Origin: Nemopilema nomurai | Lineage: Eukaryota > Cnidaria > Scyphozoa > Rhizostomeae > Rhizostomatidae | NCBI GenBank assembly: GCA_003864495.1 | Contig: ML133488.1 | Span: 3,632,674 to 3,696,673 of the forward strand | Length of the DNA stretch: 64,000 nucleotides | Direction of reading: 5' to 3' | Part shown: positions 37,101 to 49,300 of the stretch, piece by piece | Numbering within the stretch: position 1 is the first letter of the stretch | Layout of the letters: every line of letters begins with the position of its first letter | The notes under the pieces: generated by a model | Told to the model about the DNA's origin: nothing | What the model saw: the letters and a program-made list of their open reading frames with translations, nothing else | Database searches by the model: none | Translations under genes and position numbers: made by a program

Positions 37101-40100
37101 TGGCCCAACAAAAAAGACGTTTGTTTGATATGATGGGTAAAATTCTATCCTACATCATTGCAGTTTCTGTGTGTAATGTAAATGAATACTGGAAGAATGG
37201 CTCATAAATTCAAGACCTTTTTGGAAAACCTCTACAAAATCAACCTCACTCGCGATGCAACCTTGATGCTCTTGTCTTCTCGAGGTTAAAGTGCCTGATA
37301 ACTTTATAGCAATTTATAACGGCTTAGATGGTTTCTGTAGCGACTTTTGTTGTGTTGTGGTAGTCGTAATTGGCTCACGTTTGTGATCGTCACGTTAAAT
37401 TCACCGTGGGTTTGGTTAAATGAGACCTGCCTACTAATCTGATAAGGGCGTATTCTTCTCTCTCACATGCTTCGCACCCCGCTAAGCGTTTCAGTTTCTA
37501 CGGAGGTACTACTAGTTCCTTGTTTTGGGCATCGAATAAGGACATTGAGAAACTTACGTACTTTTTTATTATGTCACCATCAACTCTCTTGCCACTTCCT
37601 TCGATTGATCCAACTCAAAAATTTGATTTCAACCAGGTAAGGTATGGCAAACACTGCTTTTCACCAGTGACGCAGGGGCCCCTAAGGTTCTTAATGTTAG
37701 GAGCCCAAGCAAAATTTTGTTAAGCCTTTACAACGGCTGTTAATGAATTGAGTAGCACGACACGAACTGCTTTGGCATACTTTAGGGGGCCCTCTCAACT
37801 TTGGGGCGAACTGCTTTGGCATACATTAGGGGGCCCTCTCGTCGAGGTATGATGTCACTTTTTTCTGAACAACTTTACCCTTCCCCCCAATCCAAATGGT
37901 CTGGGCACATCACTGGGGTGAGCCGCATTAAGTCTCCTTGTGTACTAACAGCCTCTCCAAGAAGAAATATCAATTAACCGGGTATTACTCTAAAGAGAAA
38001 TAAAGCAAACAAAAAGAAAGATGTTGAAAGAGAAATCATCATACCTTGTTATTCAAGCAATAGCGTTTGGTTAGATACTCTTCAACCAGATTCGTAACTT
38101 TGCCTTGAAACAGATCCACGGAATCAGTCTAAAGTTTGAATATTTATGTAGCCATTAGCGATCTACCATAAAGTATGTATTGACAAGCAATGTATTTATT
38201 TCGTTATTCAGGATGTTTAATGTTCTTTGGAGACGACTTTCGGGGCTCAAATTGTTGCAAATTTTGAAGATGATTTTTCAAATTTATTTAAACAGCTTAA
38301 AGATTGGTTGATAAGTTTTTGTGAAATGACCAATCTCGGGATTTACACAAAAGTGGAGAATGTGGTGTACTTGCGTTTTGCGTTGCATTTAATGATGGTC
38401 TCAAGCCTAATATTTAGTTCAAGGGTTCATAAGAATTTGTCAGCAGTTTCTAAGAGAAGATCCGGTCTTAATATTCTTTACCCTATGTACCAGAGTAATA
38501 TTAATATTCTAATGCGATTCATTCTTCTAGATGCATTGTTACGAAAACGTTCTTTGAGACCTACCTGCCAATAAAGCTCCGACCCTCAAAGCCCCCCTCC
38601 AACATCCCCCTTCAACACCCCCTTCCAATAGCCCCCCTTATAAATCTTTCTTGCATCGAAAATAGAAGATCTGAATGCACTTATTTACCTTATCGACTGA
38701 TTCTTTTTGTACTTAGCAGTAAACTTTTGGTGCGGAGCAAACTCAACCACGGATAAAACAGCGAACTTGACAGTTATTAGCCAAATTAAGGCAATCCATA
38801 ATGTTTCGAAAAGCATGAAAATAGCAATGCTAACGTTATCAAATGCGTCCTCGAGTTACCTGTGTAAGTCTTTGGCACTGTTTCCGAAATCCTTTCTTGT
38901 TCGCGTTGGCTAAGACCTCCGTGAAGCTTCTTGCGATGTTTTGAGCAATGCACTTGGCATCTGATTGCGTCTTTACTTTACGCTGTTTCAAAAGAAAGGT
39001 TTTGTTAATTCCCTCTGACAAAGTGCGAACTGGGGCTTCCCCTACTACAAAATATTTAAAGAGAAGAGAAATAGCTGGCGCAATACAATAAACAACGTAC
39101 GTGTAACTAAGGCTTATCCAACCACGTTCCACGCGGGGTATTCCCATTGGTACTCTACAATTACTCCAAAATGGGACAGATTAAAGGTGTTACGCATGCA
39201 AAAATTCTTAGGCAAATAGTTTGGGAGTCCTCGTTTTTGTTAATCGATTAATAAGAACGATTAACAAATAAATACTGGAAGCGGAACTAACATAAAAACA
39301 AAGAAATAACCCAACATTACATCAAAGATCGACGATCTTTGGTTACATAATTACCCGGTTATGCGCTACGCCGCCTTTCTGTGACGATACGATACGCCAC
39401 CTGATAAAAAAAGTACTTCGATCTGTGGGATTTTCTGTTGCCAACCCTTTTTTTCATATGCCAAAACATTTTTGTTAGCCCACGCCGGAAATGTTCGAGC
39501 CTATCTCAGAGCTAGCAATTTACATTTAGTGCGGGGGAAAAGAGGATCGAAAATACGAAAATGAAAGGGTTTAGACCGTCACCACTGCTGTTCGTAAGAA
39601 AAGCTTTGAACGCTTGTCGTACTAGGGATTCTCTTACAAACCACCCAAAAATTTAGAATATTTGACCTCTTTTCTTTCTACTTTATATTACTTACAATGT
39701 ACTGAAGTAATACGAATTTCGTTATATCACTGTATACTGTAACTGCATTGAAAAATATTTCACTTTACAAAAAAGAGGCAGGGACACACACGAAATATGC
39801 GCTGCGCAACAAATTCTTTGATACAGTAGATATCATCGACTTACAGCCCAACACAAAGTGAGACAGAACTAGAAAATTAGCAAAGCAAAAATTTTTATTC
39901 TTCAAAGGAACTCCAAAGGAACTACGGACCACTAGTTCTCAATTTCTAGTCAGTCAAAGGAACAAAGGAACTACATTAAATTTGATGTTCTGGATCGCAA
40001 CCCCAAGTGGAAAGATTTTATGGCTTATATCTGTTGAACAGTACAGTGAAAGTAAAAAAGGCTGATAATTTACTGGAAAATTATTGCAGCTAACAACTAT

Positions 40101-40303
40101 AAGTAAGTAAAAAACGCATTATGACAACAATGACCCCAGAAAAGCATGCGTGAGTTTTTGCGAATGATTCAATTTTTTATTGGGAGAAAATGACTTTCTC
40201 AAACACAAGGAAGGCAAATTAGTATACACTCAAGCATGTAACCTAGTTCATTGAATTCAGGCAATCTCAAGTAGAGATCGTTCCTTTCAAGTTGCAAGGT
40301 GGC
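34184..40303 (-). CDS. uncharacterised gene: C-terminal exons
   Basis: Exons 40303-40243 (ATLQLERNDLYLRLPEFNEL), 39029-38860 (includes AQNIARSFTEVLANANKKGF and FRKQCQRLTQ), 38128-38045 (VDLFQGKVTNLVEEYLTKRY) and a 741-nt last exon 34924-34184 ending in TAG. The last exon encodes a basic, helix-like start (EEQKVREQKSLLDTKREMAR, then KRKDRAFDNEIKKARPRME), a LPQKFYPDQKKRNR motif and a low-complexity Ser/Thr region (SVGSSTTTSSG). The basic segment could be a nuclear localisation signal. Phases run 0-1, 1-0, 0-0, 0. Plus-strand open frames across the last exon are shadows. Confidence 0.72.
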
Positions 40304-43300
40304 CTACAAAAAGTACCAAGAACTCATATTATCTGCATTCCCTCTGACAACCCGCAGATGTATATAAGATGCATAAAAAGTATTTATTTTTATTAGCTGT
40401 TTTTTGTGAAACATTTTATTTCCTCTTTGACTGATATTTTCTAGGTAAAGATATATAAAAAGAAGCTTCAAAACATTTAACTTCGTGGAAGCCTTGAAAG
40501 TCTGTACATTTCATATGCGCGTCACAATGTAGTAGCAAATTCGTTCTGTATATTAGCCTCGACGAAATTGGCTTCGAGTAATGACCTATGATCCCTGATG
40601 TAGGCAAGGATGCAAGAATTTATTCAAAAATGCAGAAAGACATTTGATGTAACAAACATCTGAACCTACTTTGTTCTCGTGACGCATTTACCCATGAGCC
40701 TACTAGGCTCGGGCCCAGGGCCCCCTTAGACGTTCAACTTTAGCGTGCCCCGAACAATGAGAAACGTTACAAAAATTTGTTTAGCAAACTTTAAGGGGTC
40801 CCATTCGAATTTGGGCCCAGGGCCCTGGCAGTCATAACTGTGGCTCTGTAAGTGTCGTCTCTACCAAGAGATTAAAAAGCTACAAGGAATATCTTTCTTT
40901 TTCTAGAATATTCTGTTTGTTTAGAGACGTGCTTTCGTTCTCGAAGAATACCAACATAAACAGTCTCGTCGTCTAGGCCCGAGTCCTCTGAGTTCTCCCT
41001 TAGGTCCCTTGGGGCCGCCACAGCGTCAAGGTTCTACGTATTTTTTTTTTTTTTTTTTTTTTATAAGGCTTGTAGGCCGAAATGGCCCATCGCCAACACA
41101 ATTACCATACATACAAGATGACATAATTACAAATTAATAATAAAACTCAGAACATAAGTACAGCTTAACAATAAATCTCAGAAAACAGCCAACAGAATTA
41201 CTATACTTACAAGTTAACATAATTACAAATTAACAATAAATCTCAGAAAACAGCAAACAGCTAATACAAAGATAAACAGATAAAAAAAAAATGATGACGA
41301 GCTGGAAAGTTTACGTTACGAGGATATGCACGTAGAGGACTTCCCAAAAGATTCCCGTGACTCAAAAGCCAGCGATATAAAATTGGCTATCGATATCAGA
41401 CAATCCGTATCTTCTATTTTAACAACAGCGATGACAATTTTTAATGAATTGCTGTAGGTGTAAGCCAATTTTGCATCGTCGTTCAATTGAAATATTCCCA
41501 TAAACCCAAACAGCTAATTCAGAATATCCATGATTTTTCAATCGAATCGAAGATCCAATTAATTTTGGAAAGTTAGGACTACCTTTATTCCGGCCCTGAA
41601 GTTGCATTTAGTGATTTTTGTCAACAGCCACTTGATCAAATCGTCGCTCCAAGAACTATCGGCGTTTGAAAAATGGCCTAAATGAAATAAAGACATAAAC
41701 TAGAAGGTGTAAAAAACACTAGCTAGAAGAAGTATAAGCTTACTGTAGTTCATGGGGATGCATATGCAAGCTGTGCCTATCATTTTGTGGTGCAAATGGC
41801 ATACCGTAAATCCTCGAATTATCCCCCTGGGGGCTTATTTATTTTTGATATTTTTGGATGGGGGCTTATTCGAAGGGGGGGGGGGGGGGCTTAAAAACAA
41901 TCTTCTGGAATTCGAGGATTTACGGTATTACAATATCAAAGAAAATACTAGAACTGGCGGATATGCACTGACAATACTTTAAGCTCATTAGAACATCAGT
42001 TGAAGGGAATAGGTAAGCATTAACTGAACGACCATTCCAACCTACCTTTGAGGGGTGTCTTCGTTGTCAGCTCTAATGATACAATTACCAGAAAATTTGC
42101 ATAGTTTTCTTGAGAGTTATAGACATAATGAGGCTTTGTTCTGACATCAAAAACAAATTCAAGGGATGCTGAAAAAGCACAACAGGTTATCAATTCTGCA
42201 TGCCATTCAAAAAACGTGCTTGAAAAAAATGATTTTGTTTAACGTTAATTTCTTGATATCATCCATACGACTATACTTTTTTATAAGAAACCTAGCGTGG
42301 GTTCTAGTACTAAAAGTTTCTTGAATTTTCACTGGTTTCTAAAACTAAAAGTTTCATAAAGGTTTCTTATTCTTAGATAAGCATTTAACATCAAACTTTG
42401 CGCCTTTCCTTGCATATTAATTGTATTAAAGTTCATAAAACACTTAGATTTGACATCGTATCTTTGTTCATTAATCTTATGGAAACGAGGGTACTTTTTA
42501 TCGAGACACCCGATACAGTGTACTCAAATTTTAGTAATACGGGAACAGCCTATAAAGCGATAATAATACTCAAAATTTTGTGCCACTAGGCCCAAGAATA
42601 AGCGTACAATTATTGAGCCAAATCATGTCTACTCCATTTATGTCATTTAATTTTATATATTCTTCGCTTTGGTGTTCAAACAGGACACGTTATTCATTTA
42701 GCTTTGAATTGAACCATGTGATGGTTCCAATGTGCCACTTATCGTAAAAAGCGAGTAAATTTCTTTTTACCATATTATTTTCTGGCTCAGAAAGTCATCT
42801 TATCTTTTTGGAGTTTCTTGAAAATATTGATTTAGTTCTAAAAGATTCTTAAATTTTTGGGGCTCTAGTACTAGGTTTCTTATAAACCGGTTTCTTATAC
42901 AAAACGTGTATTGCAGATCTCACACTAGCAGGGTCAAGCTTTAAAATAATATGCTTTCCATCAGTTACAGCTTTCGGGCTCCAAGGATGAAGATAATACT
43001 GATACTGTCAAAACCGATATTAATAACCACAATTGTCAGAGCGAAGCTATGTGAATTGAAATGGTAGTCTTACTTGTTGCCATGGGTAAAATTCTTACAT
43101 TGTGCTCATTGGCCAACGTTTTGAGTCTATCCAGGAAACTGGCAAAGAATTCAAGCTCGGCAGATTGCAATGGCATTTCGTTGTCAAAGAAAGGCAGAAA
43201 CTTGGTAGAATTAAGGAATGCACCAAGACCAAATCAAAGACAGTAAGCGGTGAAGAAGTAATTGGCATGATGTTATTACTTGTATCAAATAACTCTTAAA

Positions 43301-46300
43301 TTGCTGGCCGTTTGCCAGAACACCTTGTAATTTGCATGATGTATGTTTCTACAGATGCAGCTTAATATGAAATGCACTGTTAAATTTAAGCAGAGTGTTT
43401 ATGAAAACAATCGCCTTGGAGAATAGAAAATCAAGGGCCTAACAAAATGTAAAACAAAATATCGTGACAGCACCTAAAGTCGTACCAAACAAGGAGGGGG
43501 AAGTCATGGCAAGGGTGACGCTCTGTCTCATGTTTCAGATTTCATGATCAAAGACCTGCATGAAAGGAAATAAGAATAAACCTCGGGCACTCTGAATTTA
43601 AGATCAACGATAATCCAGGGACAATGCTCCACATATTCGTGATCATCCCTGCTTTATCATTCATTCCCGTCATAGAGTCTGAACCCGTGATAGTTTTTTA
43701 AACGTGTTTGCACTAGACGTTGATGAAAAGATACGGTCACAGTGGTTGCATTGATATTGGTAGAGTCATGCGTTGGAAACGTTCCATAAGCAATAGTAAG
43801 TGAGAAGTCTGTGTTTGGAATTCTGGTCGGCTTCGAACGGGTGAGGTCCAATCTGTCACCCTTCTCAAAACGAGGTAGGCCATTGCTGCATTTGAAAGAT
43901 GAATTTTAGAGTGAAAAAGATAACAAAATTTTCAATGTATTTTTGGAAGGAGGTCGCTTTGCGAAGTGTGACTACACTAGAAGCCAGGTAAATTATATTA
44001 CTATAACGTGAAAATGAATCAGATGTTAGGCTAAAACTGTAACGAACGTTTGAAACACAATTGGTCCAGGGCTCGGGGACGTCCCTCTTTTTTGTCTACT
44101 TTCTCTTTCACTAAAAGTTTCACATTTATCTCATCTCGCTACATTAGAAAGAAAGTGAAACCTTGCAACTTCCAGTTGAGTGTAGTTAAATCCTCCAAAA
44201 CTTTGGCAGCAATAAAACCTTTTTGCTAAATGCGTTTCGTTACAGTGCTAAGCAACTATGAAGAACAGGGGGATACTAAAAGCATTACATAACGAGGATT
44301 CAGTTAAGTTACCATAGGGTGTTGAGGCAATTATCAATGGGGCAGAAAATAAAATCACCACATTCTAAAGTTCACTTAGATTTAAATTCACCAAGATTGA
44401 CGAGTTTAAAATTGGTAAGAGGAAGGTAGTCCGGAAACTTTTTTTGTAAAGGATGAAAACGAATAGGCGTGCACGACGAGCTAAATGTTTGTCAGAGATT
44501 TACTTTTTCTATCTAACCTCTTTCGATAGACATTACCTTTTCTCATTTTAAAGAAAACCTTTCTTCATTACAAAATTTTAAAACGTTTCTAGTATTATTA
44601 TTATTATCTTTTTTATTGTTATTCTAGTAAAATCTCTCGCCAAGGTTCGTACAAAGAGGACAATATCCGTGCTGTATTTCATCGTATCTTACTACTTTTT
44701 AACGCCTTAGATGTTATTGGTAAGACTTCCCATTCTTTAGGCAGTTGCACCATTTCGAAGTGCTACACCATCATTGTAAAACATTGCTAAAGGTAAAAAT
44801 GTGAAAGTGAAACATACTGGATTGTAATTAACAAACAATCAATTGCAAAATTGGGAAGCGAATCGAATGCAAGATGATTTCGGAGTGCTTAGGTAATGCT
44901 AAACGAGGATAGAAACAACTAGTTGCCGCGTCATCATTTCTAGATGTACGTATTCTTGTTGGACACGTCTTGACGCCAAAATGCAAAGGCAGGGTAACGA
45001 TGTTTCATCAACAGTTTGAGAATGTTTGTGATCTCTTTGCACCGTAAATGGGTAAAATTGCTCAGAGCAATCCAGACTACGTATAAATGAAAAGCTTGTC
45101 GGGGAAGAATGATAAGAATGGAAAAAGCTGCAAAGTAAGTGACAGAACGGGCTAATCACACTCCTTATCACAATTATACACAAAACAACCAGCTTATGAG
45201 CCTTAAAGTTATTTTGTGAAACCAAAATTATTCCCCAATGGAGTGTTGATTCTTCACTATAAAAAAATATTTGTCATCAGAAATAGAATAGCTTTGCATC
45301 CTAAAGCAACTTTGAACCGATACTACTCAGATTATGAAAGCGTCAGAAATTACCAAAAGCTGACAAAGCAAATAACGGATCAAAACCATGTGAGGGGCTT
45401 TGAGAAAGAGTGCATGATTGGCTGTGTTGTGTATGACCCTATCAGCCATGGGCGTACGCAGCCCATACTGGGCTGTTGCACCTGCGAAACTCTAAAAGTG
45501 GTTTGCTGTGCTTTGGACTTTTCCAAAACCACTTCGTAACTGTCGTTTTTTTAGTTCTGAGGAAAATTTGAATAGTCAAATGGGAATGGAAATTTTGCAA
45601 AGTTTAGAAATGAGATACCGTTTTTGTTGCTGGTCGATGAAAAGAGAGTCACACATTTTGAATAATAAATTGCAGGAATTGCCGAAGATGCCGAGAGAGC
45701 TCATAGAAAGATTAACAAGGGAGAGACATTTGAACTGCCGCTGTAAACCACATAAGAGAGGAGCATACTTGCTTTGTTTTCTTGTTGCATTTGTGTCAAG
45801 ATTGGATTCGAAGCCAACAGTTAGCTCTAACATGTAATTGAGGTCATTGTTGCTAGTCCTCAAGAGAAGATCAGGCCGAAGGTTTTCTCCAGTTATGGTT
45901 GATGGTGAAAGAATACCATGTATATCAGCGTAGATGGTAAATCCATTGACAGCTTTTAGTGTCGTAGCTAGAAATTTTAGGATAGAGTTATGTCGCCAGA
46001 GTTATGTTCCAGATATGTTTTGCAGCCAGCAACAACGTGAAGGAGGGTTTCTAGCAGAGAACAGACAGAACAGTCCGAGGTTTGGCTCAAGTTCCATTTT
46101 TCAGGTTTTTCTGTGTGGCAAGGGTATTGTTCAGGTACCTTATGGTGAATTTGAAAATATTCTGAGGCATGCACCTTGCACCTTTGAGCCAAGTTTGTTT
46201 ATTTGTGGAAGATTCTGGTTAAAAGATGCGATAATAAAGATCCTTGTTAGGTTGGGATGTTTTGCAGACGATCTTTATGCTCATGCTGGACAGCCTTTAA

Positions 46301-49300
46301 TGCTCCTTTGGTGCTCCTATATATATCATATTGTATATTTGTGCCACAGCTGGTATTTTTCCAAAAAGAGCGAATGTTATCCTTTTGTGAAGATTTCAAC
46401 TGTTTGACACTGTAGGAATTTGGTGGATGGTGAATTTAGGCTGAGTCAAAACTGGTTATCAGAAAGAATAATGCGACTCAAGGTAGCACTTATTGGGAGG
46501 TCGAGCCATTGGCGGATGCATTTGGATACGAGGTTGTTTAGATTCTCGACAACCCACGTCTTTGAAAGATCTGCTACAGAAAGGTTCCAAGAGATTTTAG
46601 AAAAAACAAAGTTGTGATAAAGAATATTTTTTGCATGAAGAGGCTGGGAATCGATTTGTTTAAGCATGTTGGACAGTGATGATAATAGATTAGTTTCATG
46701 TTCTTGGTTTGTAATTTCAAAGTCAAAATGAAGACCGAGGTACTTAAAAGAGTTTCCATTTAAAACATATGGGATAGATTTTTTGTTTATGAAAAACTTA
46801 GGTTGATACTGAAGAGAACGTGAGGAAAATTTCGTTATTTCAAAAGTGATGCATTTATCGACACGTATGATCATGTTAGCCCATTGGCACCAGCGAGTGA
46901 AACAATTCAGTAGAAGTTGGTTTTCTTTCTCGTTGCTGGTGATAACGGCAGCATCGTCTGCAAATTGAAACCAATGGACTGGTTGAAACATACTGTCGTT
47001 CTGATCGTGTAGGGAAAAACCAAACTGTTTATATTTTTCAGTATTTATGTACTGTATAAAAGTATTAAAACATAGACTAAATAGTAGGGGACTAAGGCAC
47101 TCGCCTTGAAGCACACCACGACGGACTGGATTGGCAGGGGTATTGTAGTAGCTTGTGATGATAGAGATTTTAAAATCGGTGTAAAGGCTAGAGATAAGAT
47201 AATAACAATAACAATAATAATAATAATATGTTGGGTTGACATCTTCCTTCCCCCAAAGGGAAACAAGTAAAGTAAAAGTGACACAGGAATGTTAAGATGA
47301 CAAAATGATTGCAGGCAAATCCGTTTCTGTTCAATAAAGCTAGAAGAGCGGTAAAAAGATTTATGATTGTGGCGAGAACTCGAGCGTTTCATTGACACTG
47401 ATTGTAAAGACGACTAGCCATTAACTTCCTAGTAAAAAGCGAAGCTGTAGTCGTTACTGCAGTATTGTGACCCTTGCGTGAGCCAAGTGACGTATTTAGA
47501 CATGGGTTCCTGGGGTGCAGCCCAAGGGACAACAAACATAGAATAGGGAGAGGTGGAAAAGGGACCCTGGCTACTCATGTTGTTAAGAAAGGCCTTGAAC
47601 GCATTTGAATTTGAGAATTAGGGTAACCAGGTTCATCTTTTGAAACTTCTATTGTGGTATCAGTACGAAAAGGAGGTTAGCCATGTCAGACTACAGGAAC
47701 AAAACTTCATATGGGGGTTAAGAGTGCCCTTCTGGCTTTTCTGTGACAAAAATGATTAAATTGATGGGGGTCGGAGCAAGATTTGAGGAACGTATATTTT
47801 ATCTTTTTTGTTCATTTCTGCAGGCTTAAAAAATTTATTCATTTACACGTGTATCAGTGAAGCCATTTGGTGATGACAGAACCTTGACAGTCTTGTACAT
47901 ACGTGTTCTTGCAGCAAAAGGGACTCCGGACTAGGCAAAAAGCACAACTTTGGTCGTACAAGTTCAGACTCTGTTAAAAAGCTGGAACATGAAAATAACT
48001 CCTTAAAAAGAGAGTTAACTGGTGGGTTATGTCAGATTTAAATCACATCAAAAGATCACGCATAGCATCTTGACTGACATACTCAAATGATCTTTTCAGT
48101 GACACATTTACATCCTATCTAGACTGGACTTTATCCAACAACCTTTGCCGCTAAATCAATGCTTTTCAATCATATCTCCCTTTATCCAGATGTGGCATAA
48201 AACTAGAAAAAAGATTTGCTTGATCGGAATGAAATATCATGAGTCACATCGAATCTGATTCATGATAGAAGTGATGTTTTTCTAAGTAAAACACTACGCT
48301 TCATAATGCTGAATTTTCTCAGAATGAAAAGATAACACACTGGCCAGAATTGAGAAAGTCTTTGACATGTTATAGGGCCGACAGAGAGCTGACGTCAAGT
48401 ATGCAAAAAGCGGCCTCTTAGCTTCGTCGGCGAAAGAATTCAAGGAGTTTGGCTTACATAGCGATGATAAGAGCTGGGTCAACAATTCCGTATAAGGGAC
48501 ATTGTGACACTGAAACTTCTTTTTCGTCACGCTTTCAATTGCAGAGTTGTCTGATGGCTTACTCTCCAATTTTAATGGATGCCAATTTTTGCTTCTCCTC
48601 CTGCCCAAACCGGAGGACTCCAAATTTTACAGTGTGATATAAGACGATTGCTGTGTTGCAAAAAAAGCCCATTCGCATTGACTCATGTGTATGTTCTTCT
48701 TGCTTTTGAATGGTTTTCTTTTCCTGAGTGCTTGTCACTTAAACTGTTCCGAAATGAAACAGAAATTAATCACTTCCTTATTGGTTTTTCCTGGTACTGT
48801 CCACTATTGTCGGCTGTATCTTACCTATAGAGATCTTGATGGCCTAGACAGTTCGCTTCATGTTGGAGGCAGAAAGATTCCACATCACTAGGACATGCGA
48901 GCAAAAGTACGTAGATTACTTACCTGTCTGCATATGCCTGGGCATTCCCGACCAGCTTCAGCTTCCCGATGGAGACAAACCCGCTAGATGTATCATTCCT
49001 TAAAGCAATATGCATTAATATAATCGGTGTATGCCTATTGCAAAGGCAAGTATTATTAATTGCTACGAATAAAGCCGACATCTGCTAATCAAACGTACGG
49101 TGTGGCCTGGAAATTAGTGAAGAAACTGTGCATGGAAAATGGAGCTAGAGAAGAGGCTTGTACGAGCAGAAGATTAAGCCATTTAAGAAATTCTTCGGTA
49201 TACTTTTAATGCTACCATTGCTTGCATTACTCACCACTGATATGCAAATATATCAGCTAGACTGAAGTAAACTTCCTGCTGAATTACTCTGAGAAACCTC

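Larger units (their letters stand above)
38983..41319. other. intronic interval 39.0-41.3 kb
   Basis: Besides the exons 39029-38860 and 40303-40243, this holds dispersed repeat copy 2 (39530-39685), short AAAGGAACTAC tandem pieces (39903-39975) and the poly-A retroelement end at 41041-41280. One short exon of the surrounding gene should still be hidden between 40304 and 41319, because the phases disagree there. Confidence 0.5.

Noticed and set aside
45216..45837. plus-strand frames of 107-109 codons
   Set aside because: They overlap the uncharacterised-gene flank and the antisense of the decayed retrotransposon; no domain is recognised.
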